NCBI RefSeq assembly: GCF_014841105.1
Contig: NZ_JACYWE010000008.1
Location: 62,001 to 126,000, forward strand
Length of the DNA stretch: 64,000 nucleotides
DNA from: Lolliginicoccus lacisalsi
GTDB taxonomy: Bacteria > Actinomycetota > Actinomycetes > Mycobacteriales > Mycobacteriaceae
Reading direction: 5' to 3'
The notes below the pieces were generated by a model, which had not been told where the DNA came from, did not search any database, and was given only the letters and a program-made list of their open reading frames with translations. Position numbers and translations under genes: made by a program. Below, one piece after another: positions 10,351-18,137 of the stretch; the stretch's first letter is position 1; every line of letters begins with the position of its first letter.

Positions 10351-10431
10351 TGCCACCCTTGGCGCACTTCGACCACCCTTCGCTAGCAGCAGCCACCCAA
10401 ATAGGGGTGGCAGGCTCGCGCAAGGGTGGCA
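10351..10431. terminator. Nested inverted repeats downstream of the FUSC gene
   Basis: An outer pair TGCCACCCTT/AAGGGTGGCA (10-bp arms, at the two ends) encloses an inner hairpin GCCACCC-AAATA-GGGGTGGC at 10392-10411. The structure starts about 70 nt after the FUSC stop on the minus strand and probably ends that transcript. The same GCCACCC core occurs in all arms, so alternative pairings are possible. Confidence 0.45.
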
Positions 10432-10501
10432 TCTACGCAGCTTCCATGGCAGCTATGCGAGTAAGGAGCCGAGGCCAAGGCACCGCGCCAGCTTGTCCGT
10501 C

Positions 10502-11677
10502 CTAGTCCTCGTCCTCCGGCGGCACCGCGGGATGCTCCACCGTCGGCGGCAGCGTCGCCAGGGCCGACACCCGCTGCAATCCGCTCACCTGGAACAGGTC
10601 CACCAGGATCGAGCGCACCTGCGCCAGCACCCCCCCCGAGGACAATCCCCGCCCCGACACCAGCTCGAAACGGGCCCGCCTAGCCACGGTCCGCAGGCGG
10701 CGCGCGGCCTCCGCCTCATCGGGATGCTCCCCCGGAGCCGCCAGCACCATCTGCCGCACCACGCCGGCAGCCATGGCGAGCTCCCGCACCAGATCAACCA
10801 TCGCCGGATCGAGCCGCTCGCCGTCGAGCACCAGCGTCAGCGCGCGCCGCGCCAGCACCCGGGTATTGCGCACCGCCGCATCGATGGGGTCGGCCGTCGC
10901 GGCAAGCCTGTCGAGCCGGGACCGGGACCCCCAGTACACCGGCGCCAGCCTGCTGATGTCGTGCCCGCCCTTGAGATCCGACCGGAGCTGATCGATGCCG
11001 GGCTGCGTCGCCCGGGCCCGCCGCAGCGCCTCCTCGATCACGCTGGCATCGCCTGTCTCGAGGCCGCGGGCCACCTGCCGCAGCACGGCCACCACCTCCG
11101 CGAGTATCGCTCCCGCGTCCCGCCGGGCCCGCCGCACAGGATGCGTCGGCAGGATCGCCACGACGAGCACCCCCACGGCCCCGCCGATGAGGGCGTCGAT
11201 CACCCGGCTCAGGCCCGCGTCGTCACCGGGCGGCAGCAAGGTGGCCACCAGGACGCCCGAGGTCGCGGCCTGCATCGTGATCACCGGGCCACCATCGACG
11301 AGCACGGCCACGGCCATGGCGAGCCCCACGACCATCGCGATCTGCCAGGGCCCGGTGCCAATCACCCCGATCAGCAACGAGCCGACACCAATGCCCACCG
11401 AGACCCCGGCGAGCAGCTCGAACACGCGCCGCACCCGAGTGGCCAGCGTCAGCCCGAGGGACACGACCGCCGCGATGGGCGCGAAGAACGGCTGCGGATT
11501 GCCCACCACGTCCTTGGCGATCCACCACGACAGGCCCGCGGCGGTGGCGCACTGGATGATCGGGATCATCGAGAGCACCAGCCGTCGCACCGGGTCGCGG
11601 ATAGGCTGCGGCAGCCGCGCGGAGAGGTCGTGCGCGAGCTGCCGCAGGAACGCGTCGATGCGCCTAGCCGAGACCAA
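10502..11677 (-). CDS. FUSC-family membrane protein
   Basis: The product has about 391 residues. Residues 25-180 hold about five to six membrane helices (VLSMIPIIQCATAAGLSWWIA, FFAPIAAVVSLGLTLATRV, VGIGVGSLLIGVIG), with the FUSC-type pattern FFAPIAAVVSLG. A long soluble helical C-terminal half follows. FUSC proteins include aromatic-acid efflux components and fusaric acid resistance proteins; substrate unknown. No good ATG exists: a TTG overlapping the last codons of the DUF3151 gene by 14 nt gives the best N-terminus, implying translational coupling, but the exact start is uncertain. Confidence 0.75.
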   Translation of the reverse strand: MVSARRIDAFLRQLAHDLSARLPQPIRDPVRRLVLSMIPIIQCATAAGLSWWIAKDVVGNPQPFFAPIAAVVSLGLTLATRVRRVFELLAGVSVGIGVGSLLIGVIGTGPWQIAMVVGLAMAVAVLVDGGPVITMQAATSGVLVATLLPPGDDAGLSRVIDALIGGAVGVLVVAILPTHPVRRARRDAGAILAEVVAVLRQVARGLETGDASVIEEALRRARATQPGIDQLRSDLKGGHDISRLAPVYWGSRSRLDRLAATADPIDAAVRNTRVLARRALTLVLDGERLDPAMVDLVRELAMAAGVVRQMVLAAPGEHPDEAEAARRLRTVARRARFELVSGRGLSSGGVLAQVRSILVDLFQVSGLQRVSALATLPPTVEHPAVPPEDED

Positions 11678-12080
11678 GTTCTTGCGCCGCGCGAGGATCG
11701 CAATCCTCGAGCAGGTCCAGGCAGCGGGCGTTCTCCTCGTCCTCGCCGATGCCCTTCGCGGCACGGGCGAGCGCCCCGACAGCGCGCAGGAAGCCCTGGT
11801 TGCCCTCATGGCTCCACGGCACCGGGCCGAAGCCCTTCCAGCCGTGGCGGCGCAACTGGTCGAGACCGCGGTGGTAGCCGGTGCGAGCGAACGCGTAGGC
11901 GGTGACGAACTGCTCGTTGTCGAGCGCTCGTTCCGCCAGCGCTGCCCAGGCGATCGATGCGGCCGGGTACCTCGCCGCCACCTGCTCCGGGTCCGCGTGA
12001 TTGAGCAGCTCTGATTCCGCTTCCTCGTCGCCGGGCAGCCGGACTGGCTGGGGGCCCATGAGATCACCAAAAGACGTCAT
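11664..12080 (-). CDS. DUF3151 family protein (Rv0360c-like)
   Basis: The product has 138 residues and is soluble. Residues 30-100 carry the family-typical stretch PEQVAARYPAASIAWAALAE, AYAFARTGYHRGLD and LRRHGWKGFGPVPWSHEGNQGFLRAV. The function of DUF3151 is unknown. M. tuberculosis Rv0360c lies in the same neighbourhood between purA and fba. TAGCAT, 6 nt upstream, suggests leaderless translation. The 3' end overlaps the FUSC gene. Confidence 0.85.
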   Translation of the reverse strand: MTSFGDLMGPQPVRLPGDEEAESELLNHADPEQVAARYPAASIAWAALAERALDNEQFVTAYAFARTGYHRGLDQLRRHGWKGFGPVPWSHEGNQGFLRAVGALARAAKGIGEDEENARCLDLLEDCDPRAAQELGLG

Positions 12081-12086
12081 GCGGCC

Positions 12087-12092
12087 ATGCTA
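12087..12092 (-). promoter_or_regulatory. Leaderless -10 box for the DUF3151 gene
   Basis: TAGCAT lies 6 nt upstream of the ATG on the minus strand. Confidence 0.4.
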
Positions 12093-12126
12093 GTCCCGGT
12101 GCGCCCCGCGGAAGCGCCCCCGCCCG

Positions 12127-14130
12127 CTAATCGACGGTGGTGAGCAGCAGCCAGCTCGGTGCGGCGGGGTCGAGCTCGACGTGCTGCGGCTGCAGCCCGG
12201 TCGCCGCGAGGCTCGGTAGCAGCGGCAGGTATCGCACGGGGTTCCCGGCAGCGACGGTGACGCGGAGCCGATGGCCGGCCTTGAGCAGCGCATCGGTGTG
12301 GCGCAGGTCGATATCGAGCACTGTCCGCTCGCCCGGGTTCACGGGGAGGACGGATTCACGGGTGAGCGGGTGCACCGCATCGAGGTAGTCGCCGTTGGCC
12401 GTGGTGCTGCGCGCCTGGTCGATGGCTCGCCGGGAGGCGAGGAGCCCGCCGCTCGTGAGCGTGGTGGAGGTGCCATCCGGCGCTACATCCTGCACGGTGG
12501 CATGCCACATGCCCTCCGGCAGGTCGGTCGTGGTGACCAGCCGCAGGTTCATCGGTCCGGACACGCTGGTGGCGGTGCCGAACGGCTCGCTGGTGAAGGT
12601 GAGCGCCTCTGTCTCGGCGGTGCGGTTGTCGCGGGTGCATTGCGCACCGAGGATCGCGCGGAGGCCCGCTGTGCCGAGAGCGGCATCGCGTGAGCAGGCG
12701 TTCTGCACGCCGGGGCCGATGCTGAGCCGGGCGGGGCCCGTGGGCTTCTCACCGAGGCTGCCATCGTGCACGGCGTGCGGGGCAGTACCGCTTGCCGCGG
12801 CGTCGAGGTAGAGCTTGCGCGGCTGGGAGCCGGGCCGGGGCAGCGCGGTGGTGGTGGTCCAGCCACCTCCCATCTGATCGGAGATGATCGGACCGTAGTT
12901 CTCGATCCCGTTGGGCACCCCTCGAACCCATCGGTCGAACCAGGCGCTCTCGAGAGTGTCGAGCGCGGGAGGCTGCCCCGGCCCACCGGTGCGGTAGCCG
13001 GGATTGATGTGGAAGTTCTGCCCCATCAAGAGCTTCTTGCGGGCGGCGGGCAACTGGAGCCGCTCGAAGATGCGGGCCTGGCCACGGGAGAAGATGTCAT
13101 GGTAGGCGCCGACGATGAAAGTCGGCACGGTGATGTTCTCGATGGCAGGGTTGATGCCGGCGTAGAACGGGCCGTCGTGGGCGGCGGGCCCGCTCGCGAG
13201 GAAAGCGGCCTCCACGAGCTCGGGGCCCATCACTAGCGGATCCGCGAACCGGTCGGCGAGCCAGACGGGGTCGAACTGCCCGGTGAGCAGAGCGTCGAGG
13301 GAGGGAAGGAACTTGAGGCCGTTTACGAGCGCGATCCACAGCGGCATGAAGCCCACTCCCCCGGCGCCGCCGGTCATGACGATGTCATGGGCAAGATCCT
13401 CGGCAGGCTCGACCGCGAAGACGGCCTTCAGCGACGGTGGCTGGAGAGCTGCGGCCTGCAGGCTGTTGATGGCGGAGTAGGAGATCCCGGCCATGGCGGT
13501 ATCGCCGTTGGACCAGTCCTGGTTGCTGGCCCAGTCGAGGATCTCGAGGGTGTCCTGCTGCTCGCGGCCTTGCAGCACCTGCCATGTTCCCTGGGAGTAG
13601 CCGGTCCCGCGCACATCCGCGATCACCTGCACATATCCGCTGCGGATCAGGTCGCGGTTGATTCCCAGCAGCCGCGCGCCGCCGCCCGGGATGACCTGGG
13701 CGAGCTCATGGAGGCCGTCGAGCGGCTCGCCCCACAGGCTGGCATCGGCGATCACGGAATCGAGCAGGGGGCGCAGCTCGGGGTGCTCGGCGACAGCGTC
13801 GACGAGGGTATCGACGAGGCGCGTGTAAGGGGGGAGATTGAGCAGCGTCGGCAGTGGCTCGGCGACCGGGTTGCCCGCGGCGTCGGCGGGGCGGTAGACG
13901 GTAGCGCGGAGAATGGTGCCGTCGCTCATGGGGATCTCGACGTCCTCGGTAACCGCGATTCCCGGGTGGTCCCGGGTCGCCGCGGCCCACTGCTGCGCGT
14001 GCTGGCCACCGTCGACGGGCATGCCTGGCGCGGCGTGGGCGACGCCGCCAGGCATGCCGAGCGGGAGCAGGAGGGTGGCCGCGAGGAGGAGGGCAGCGGT
14101 CAGCGCCGCGGGCCGTGGGGTGTGAGGCAC
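12127..14130 (-). CDS. Secreted CocE/NonD (X-Pro dipeptidyl-peptidase-like) hydrolase
   Basis: The product has about 667 residues with a signal peptide (hydrophobic core AALTAALLLAATLLLPLG, likely cleavage after AHA). The alpha/beta-hydrolase part carries the nucleophile motif GISYS near residue 225, in the CocE/NonD pattern RGTGYSQG...DTAMAGISYSA. The C-terminal third is the beta-rich X-Pro peptidase C domain (LRLVTTTDLPEGMWHATVQD). Family members cleave esters or Xaa-Pro peptides; mycobacterial secreted homologues have unknown substrates. The start is GTG with AAGGA 7 nt upstream. A TetR gene is divergent. Confidence 0.85.
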   Translation of the reverse strand: MPHTPRPAALTAALLLAATLLLPLGMPGGVAHAAPGMPVDGGQHAQQWAAATRDHPGIAVTEDVEIPMSDGTILRATVYRPADAAGNPVAEPLPTLLNLPPYTRLVDTLVDAVAEHPELRPLLDSVIADASLWGEPLDGLHELAQVIPGGGARLLGINRDLIRSGYVQVIADVRGTGYSQGTWQVLQGREQQDTLEILDWASNQDWSNGDTAMAGISYSAINSLQAAALQPPSLKAVFAVEPAEDLAHDIVMTGGAGGVGFMPLWIALVNGLKFLPSLDALLTGQFDPVWLADRFADPLVMGPELVEAAFLASGPAAHDGPFYAGINPAIENITVPTFIVGAYHDIFSRGQARIFERLQLPAARKKLLMGQNFHINPGYRTGGPGQPPALDTLESAWFDRWVRGVPNGIENYGPIISDQMGGGWTTTTALPRPGSQPRKLYLDAAASGTAPHAVHDGSLGEKPTGPARLSIGPGVQNACSRDAALGTAGLRAILGAQCTRDNRTAETEALTFTSEPFGTATSVSGPMNLRLVTTTDLPEGMWHATVQDVAPDGTSTTLTSGGLLASRRAIDQARSTTANGDYLDAVHPLTRESVLPVNPGERTVLDIDLRHTDALLKAGHRLRVTVAAGNPVRYLPLLPSLAATGLQPQHVELDPAAPSWLLLTTVD

Positions 14131-14225
14131 AAGGCATTCCTTGGGGAGGATGGCGTGGATCACTTAGGAAGATAGCATCCGCTTTCTTTCTTTGATAGCG
14201 AGTTGGTGCAGATACGATCAACTAC
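14131..14225. promoter_or_regulatory. Divergent promoter region, hydrolase / TetR
   Basis: This 95-bp gap is AT-richer than its surroundings. It has two GATAGC direct repeats flanking a pyrimidine run and the -10 box TACGAT (14213-14218), 7 nt before the GTG of the TetR gene. I see no perfect palindrome. The divergent layout suggests that the TetR protein regulates the hydrolase and itself. Confidence 0.4.
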
Positions 14226-14900
14226 GTGGCAGCGCGCACCAGCCCCGACGCCGGGCATCCCGACAGTGGGCACCCCGACAGTGGGCACCCCGACAGTGGG
14301 CCCACCAAGCCTCGGCGCACCCAGGCCGAGCGCAAGCAAGGCACCATCACCGCCATCCTCGACGCCACCATCGAGGCGATCGCCGAGGTTGGCTACGCGC
14401 GCACCACCATCCAGGAGATCGTCACCCGCGCCGGGGTCTCCCAGGGCGCCCTGTTCCGCCACTTCCCTACCAGGCTCGACGTGATCGTGGACGCCGCCGA
14501 GGAAGTAGGCGCCCGCCAGGTCCGCGAGTTCCTCCGCATCCTCGAGAGCAGTCCCTCCCCCATCGATGCCGCCACGCTACTCGGCGCGCAGCGCGCCATC
14601 GCCCGCGCGCCCTATAGCGCCGTCTGGGACGAGCTGCTCATCAACGCCCGCACCGACGCGCAGCTCCGCGCCCGCGTCAGCCCCACCTTCCACTGCTACA
14701 CCGAAGCGATCCAGGCAGCCGCCGACTCCCTGCCCGCCCTCGCCCACCTGCATCCCGGCCAGCGCCGCGCCCTGCTCGTGGTCACCCTCTCGCTCTTCGG
14801 CGGCGAGGCGCGCTACCGGAACATCCACGCCGACGAGAAGCTCGACCATGAGACCCTCAAGCTCATGCTCGACCTCGCCCAGCACCTCGGCATCGACTAG
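14226..14900 (+). CDS. TetR family transcriptional regulator
   Basis: The product has 224 residues. After a proline/histidine-rich start with three perfect HPDSG pentapeptides (residues 11-25), a TetR DNA-binding domain spans about 35-85: ILDATIEAIAEVGYARTTIQEI and AGVSQGALFRHF, the classical helix-turn-helix. The C-terminal ligand domain is of unknown specificity. It is leaderless and divergent from the secreted hydrolase gene, its likely target. The pentapeptide repeat comes from a 15-bp tandem repeat and may vary between strains. Confidence 0.87.
   Translation: MAARTSPDAGHPDSGHPDSGHPDSGPTKPRRTQAERKQGTITAILDATIEAIAEVGYARTTIQEIVTRAGVSQGALFRHFPTRLDVIVDAAEEVGARQVREFLRILESSPSPIDAATLLGAQRAIARAPYSAVWDELLINARTDAQLRARVSPTFHCYTEAIQAAADSLPALAHLHPGQRRALLVVTLSLFGGEARYRNIHADEKLDHETLKLMLDLAQHLGID
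14256..14300 (+). repeat. 15-bp tandem repeat, three copies, inside the TetR gene
   Basis: CAT/CAC-CCCGACAGTGGG is repeated three times in frame and encodes (HPDSG)3 near the N-terminus. Only the first base triplet differs between copies. Confidence 0.85.
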
Positions 14901-14911
14901 CGAGGCTGGCT

Positions 14912-14941
14912 CGGGGCGTGCTGGCCCGGGGCGTGCTGGCG
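14912..14941. repeat. 15-bp tandem repeat, two copies, beside the 72-bp element
   Basis: CGGGGCGTGCTGGCC occurs twice in tandem (last base differs), 14 bp before the first 72-bp hairpin element. Confidence 0.7.
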
Positions 14942-14954
14942 GGCCGCCTCGATA

Positions 14955-15026
14955 CAAAAGCACCGGAAACTGCCAAACGCGATAGAAGCCAACCCGGTTT
15001 CCCGGCGGCTTCTATCGCGTTTGCGG
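14955..15026. repeat. 72-bp dispersed hairpin element, copy 1
   Basis: It begins CAAAAGCACCGGAAAC and ends TCTATCGCGTTTGCGG. The core is a perfect 17-bp inverted repeat (CAAACGCGATAGAAGCC at 14974-14990 and its complement at 15007-15023) around a 16-nt loop. It fills the gap between two convergent TetR genes, so it can also act as a two-way terminator. Two further copies of exactly the same length occur in this window. Confidence 0.9.
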
Positions 15027-15046
15027 AGAGGGAGCCCTGCGACTTC

Positions 15047-15655
15047 TCATCGCGCCTCGACCAGGGCCAGGAGCTCCCCCCGGACGATCGGCCATTTGTC
15101 GGCCGCCACGGAATCCCGCGGTTCCAGCGCGTTGGCGAACGCCACACCTCGCATCGCTGCCAGGACCACGCTGCTGCGCGCCTTCCACCGGCTGGCCGTC
15201 ATGCCGTCCGGGATGAGCTGGTCAACCGTTGCCGCGATCGCCCTGGAGAGCTCCTTCTCGACGGGAGCCAGCGCGGCATACAAGCCGTCGTCCTCGGCGG
15301 CCGCGGCCCACACCTTGATCCACACCACGAACAGATCGCTGTCGAAGATGGCCCAGGCGGCATCGAGGATCTCGGCTGGGCGGCGGGGATCGTCGGCGGG
15401 AATGGACCGGACCCGGCGGGCGAGCTCGTCCACGCAGCGGCGCCCGACCTCATCGATCGCGGCGGCAATGAGCGCGGTACGGCCCGCGAACTGATGGGCC
15501 AGGGCACCGAGCGAGACCTCGGCGCTCGCTGCGATGTTCCGGGTGGTGGCGTAGCCGTAGCCACCCGTGCGCAGGCAGTGGATGGTCGCGTCGATGAGCC
15601 GCGCGCGCATCTCGGCGCTACGTTGCCGCTGGGTACGGCTGCCGGTCGGGGTCAC
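15047..15655 (-). CDS. TetR family regulator controlling the SDR locus
   Basis: The product has 202 residues; the DNA-binding domain is at about 15-65 (LIDATIHCLRTGGYGYATTRNI, SAEVSLGALAHQF). The ligand domain is of the TetR C-terminal type with many Ala and Trp residues. The gene is divergent from a short truncated ORF and an SDR gene. Two identical 16-bp palindromes lie in the 94-bp gap between them and are the likely operators. The start is GTG with the -10 box TAGAGT (15662-15667) 6 nt upstream. Confidence 0.87.
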   Translation of the reverse strand: MTPTGSRTQRQRSAEMRARLIDATIHCLRTGGYGYATTRNIAASAEVSLGALAHQFAGRTALIAAAIDEVGRRCVDELARRVRSIPADDPRRPAEILDAAWAIFDSDLFVVWIKVWAAAAEDDGLYAALAPVEKELSRAIAATVDQLIPDGMTASRWKARSSVVLAAMRGVAFANALEPRDSVAADKWPIVRGELLALVEAR

Positions 15656-15674
15656 GCGAACACTCTAGCCCTTG

Positions 15675-15690
15675 CCGATCAGTCGATCGG
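15675..15690. promoter_or_regulatory. TetR operator, copy 1
   Basis: CCGATC-AGTC-GATCGG is a perfect 6-bp inverted repeat, 8 nt upstream of the -10 box of the TetR gene. An identical copy lies 36 bp away, centre to centre. Binding here would repress the regulator itself. Confidence 0.65.
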
Positions 15691-15710
15691 TAAGCTACGG
15701 TGACGGAAAA

Positions 15711-15726
15711 CCGATCAGTCGATCGG
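15711..15726. promoter_or_regulatory. TetR operator, copy 2
   Basis: This 16-bp sequence is identical to copy 1, in the same orientation, 24 bp before the GTG of the short divergent ORF. Two sites in a shared divergent promoter are typical of autoregulating TetR repressors. Confidence 0.65.
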
Positions 15727-15749
15727 AAAAGTCGGCGAGAGGATCCCTC

Positions 15750-15944
15750 GTGACCCCGTTCGATATCGATCAGATCCAGGCACCATCGCTCATCAATGCC
15801 GCTAGCCAGCAGGCCATCCCCACCTCGGCAAGCCCCGGGATCGAGGTAGCGGACCTGCGCGAGAGCCACTCCCTCACCCGGTTTCCGCCGACGGGCAACG
15901 CGAGCACGATGAGCAGCGGGCACCAGGTCAGGAGCTTGGCATGA
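15750..15944 (+). pseudogene. Truncated hotdog-fold thioesterase (DUF4442/YiiD-C-like) remnant
   Basis: This 64-codon ORF has AGAGG before its GTG start. Its residues 30-64 (PGIEVADLRESHSLTRFPPTGN, then A-x-TM-x-x-G-x5-LA) follow the pattern of the first third of bacterial hotdog thioesterases, which read roughly GIEV-DLR-G-V-TRFPL-GN-x-x-x-TM-x-AG-LF-LAE. The remaining two thirds, including the rest of the hotdog sheet, are missing. Its stop overlaps the SDR start in ATGA. I infer an internal deletion that joined the remnant to the SDR gene. A genuine short protein cannot be excluded. Confidence 0.45.
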
Positions 15945-16768
15945 GCGAGCAACACGAGCTAGCGGGAAAGACGATCGTCATGAGCGGCGGGAGCCGTGGC
16001 ATAGGCCTCGCGATAGGGATCGCTGCGGGACGCCTCGGCGCCAACGTGGTGATGCTCGCCAAGACCGATCAGCCGCACCCGCGCCTGAAGGGCACCGTGC
16101 ATACCGCGGCGGAGCAGATCCGCGCCGCTGGCGGGCAGGCGCTCGGCGTCGTGGGCGATGTGCGCGACGAGGAATCGGTCAACCATGCCATCGATGAAGC
16201 CGTGCGCGCGTTCGGCGGGGTCGATGTCGTGGTCAACAACGCCAGCGCCATCTCCCTGACCGGCACAGAGGCGACCACGCCGAAGCAGTTCGACCTGATG
16301 CAATCGATCCAGCAACGGGGCACGTTCCTCCTCACGCGCGCAGCGATCCCGCACCTGAGAAGGTCCAGCAACCCTCACGTGCTCTCGCTGTCGCCGCCCC
16401 TGAACCTCTCCCCCCGATGGCTCGGCGCCTTCCCTCCCTACACGGTCGCCAAGTACGGCATGACACTCCTGACCCTCGGCTTCGCGGCCGAGCTCGAGCC
16501 GGACGGCATCGCCGCGAACTGCCTCTGGCCGGAGTCAGTCACCGCGACCGCCGCGACCGAGATGCTCATGGGCGACAAGCAGGCCGAGGTGTCGCGAAAG
16601 CCCGAGATCATGGCGGACGCAGCCATCCTCATCCTGGGAAGCAGCGCGGCCGAGAACTCAGGGCGCGCATTGATCGATGTCGACGTGCTCGCCGCGCATG
16701 GCATCACCGACCTCACCCCGTACGGCCCCGCCGAGGGGGTCGCGCTCGACCTCTACCTCGATAGGTAG
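15941..16768 (+). CDS. SDR family oxidoreductase (HSDL2-like)
   Basis: The product has 275 residues. The Rossmann motif MSGGSRGIGLAIG (TGxxxGxG type) is near residue 14, NNAS near 99, and the catalytic Tyr-Lys is in YTVAKYG near residue 167. The expected catalytic Ser around 150 falls in the stretch LSLSPPLNL, as in HSDL2-like short-chain dehydrogenases. It uses NAD(P)H; the substrate is unknown, perhaps a lipid. It is translationally coupled (ATGA) to the truncated ORF and probably repressed by the divergent TetR protein. Confidence 0.85.
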   Translation: MSEQHELAGKTIVMSGGSRGIGLAIGIAAGRLGANVVMLAKTDQPHPRLKGTVHTAAEQIRAAGGQALGVVGDVRDEESVNHAIDEAVRAFGGVDVVVNNASAISLTGTEATTPKQFDLMQSIQQRGTFLLTRAAIPHLRRSSNPHVLSLSPPLNLSPRWLGAFPPYTVAKYGMTLLTLGFAAELEPDGIAANCLWPESVTATAATEMLMGDKQAEVSRKPEIMADAAILILGSSAAENSGRALIDVDVLAAHGITDLTPYGPAEGVALDLYLDR

Positions 16769-16833
16769 CCCTCGACGGCAGGGGCGGCTGCTTCGCCGCG
16801 AGACTGCGACGCCGCCGCTCCGACGCTCCGACG

Positions 16834-16905
16834 CAAAAGCACCGGAAACCGCCAAACGCGATAGAAGCAACGCTGGATTTCCGGCGACTTCTATCGCGTT
16901 TGCGG
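16834..16905. repeat. 72-bp dispersed hairpin element, copy 2
   Basis: Same start, same end and same 72-bp length as copy 1. The arms are perfect over 15 bp (16853-16867 and 16888-16902). It lies between the convergent SDR and fba genes. In this copy a second complementary pair, CCGGAAA near the start and TTTCCGG in the loop, interlocks with the main stem. Confidence 0.9.
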
Positions 16906-16948
16906 AGGCGGACCAGGCGGAGGCGGACCAGGCGGAGGCGGACCAGGC
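16904..16948. repeat. 15-bp tandem repeat, three copies, beside element copy 2
   Basis: GGAGGCGGACCAGGC is repeated three times without change. The first unit overlaps the last two bases of the 72-bp element. It precedes the fba stop codon by about 40 bp. Confidence 0.85.
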
Positions 16949-16987
16949 GCCGGACCGAGGCCTTGAGCCCCAGGTACCGCGAGACCC

Positions 16988-18022
16988 CTAGGCGCTGATG
17001 GACTTGCCCACGGAGTGCAGGTCGGTGCAGGACTCGACGATGCGCTGCGCCATGGCGGCCTCGGCCTGCTTGAGGTAGCTGCGCGGGTCGTAGACCTTCT
17101 TGTTGCCGACCTCGCCGTCGATCTTGAGGACGCCGTCGTAGTTCTTGAAGAAGTGGTCGGCGACGGGCCTGGTGAAGGCGTACTGCGTATCGGTGTCGAC
17201 GTTCATCTTGACGACTCCGTAGTTGAGGGAGTCCTCGATCTCGGACTTGAGCGAGCCGGAGCCGCCGTGGAAGACGAGGTCGAAGGGCTTGGCGTCGCCG
17301 GCGAGCCCGAGCTTGCGGGCGGCGACCTCCTGGCCTTCCTTGAGCACCTCGGGGCGCAGCTTGACGTTGCCGGGCTTGTACACGCCGTGCACATTGCCGA
17401 ACGTCGCGGCGAGCATGTAGCGGCCCTTCTCGCCGCCGCCGAGCGCGTCGATGGTCATCTCGAAGTCTGCCGCAGAGGTGTAGAGCTTGTCGTTGATCTC
17501 GTTCTCCACGCCGTCCTCCTCGCCGCCGACGACGCCGATCTCGACCTCGAGGATGATCTTGGCGGCCTTGGACAATCCGAGCAGCTCCTCCGCGATGCGC
17601 AGGTTCTCCTCGATCGGGATCGCCGAGCCGTCCCACATGTGGGACTGGAACAGCGGATTGCGGCCCGCGTTGACGCGCTCCTCCGAGAGGGCGAGCAGCG
17701 GCCGGACAAAGCCATCGAGCTTGTCCTTCGGGCAGTGGTCGGTGTGCAGCGCGATGGTGACGTCGTACTTGGCGGCGACGATGTGGGCGAACTCGGCGAG
17801 CGCAGTGGCCCCCGTGACCATGTCCTTGACGGTCTGGCCGGAGGCGAACTCGGATCCCCCGGTGGAGAACTGGATGATGCCGTCGCTGCCGGCTTCGGCG
17901 AATCCCCTGATGGCCGCGTTGATCGTTTCCGACGAGGTGCAGTTGATCGCGGGGAACGCGTAGGCACCAGCCTTCGCGCGGTCAAGCATTTCGGCATATG
18001 CCTCGGGGGTGGCGATTGGCAT
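16988..18022 (-). CDS. fba: Fructose-bisphosphate aldolase class II
   Basis: The product has 344 residues, the same length as M. tuberculosis Fba (Rv0363c). Class II motifs are present: IALHTDHCPKDKL near residue 92 (zinc-binding His and the catalytic Asp in TDH), EVEIGVVGGEEDGV near 165 (metal ligand Glu), and the phosphate-binding FHGGSGS near 252. It cleaves fructose 1,6-bisphosphate in glycolysis and runs in reverse in gluconeogenesis. The start is ATG with GGAGG upstream. The 115-bp gap to the upstream GH76 gene holds nothing I can identify. Confidence 0.97.
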   Translation of the reverse strand: MPIATPEAYAEMLDRAKAGAYAFPAINCTSSETINAAIRGFAEAGSDGIIQFSTGGSEFASGQTVKDMVTGATALAEFAHIVAAKYDVTIALHTDHCPKDKLDGFVRPLLALSEERVNAGRNPLFQSHMWDGSAIPIEENLRIAEELLGLSKAAKIILEVEIGVVGGEEDGVENEINDKLYTSAADFEMTIDALGGGEKGRYMLAATFGNVHGVYKPGNVKLRPEVLKEGQEVAARKLGLAGDAKPFDLVFHGGSGSLKSEIEDSLNYGVVKMNVDTDTQYAFTRPVADHFFKNYDGVLKIDGEVGNKKVYDPRSYLKQAEAAMAQRIVESCTDLHSVGKSISA

Positions 18023-18137
18023 CAGGGCCCTCCAAATCAGGTTCGATCGCGGACAGTCGCTATTATCGCGCGCTTCCAGTATGGCAACCCGCGGCCGGTG
18101 CGGTCGCGCGCGCCACGACCATCCTGGCAGCGCGGGG

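Noticed and set aside
18023-18137. Promoter or small gene between fba and the GH76 gene
   Set aside because: No box, palindrome or coding frame stands out in the 115 bp apart from the fba ribosome site.
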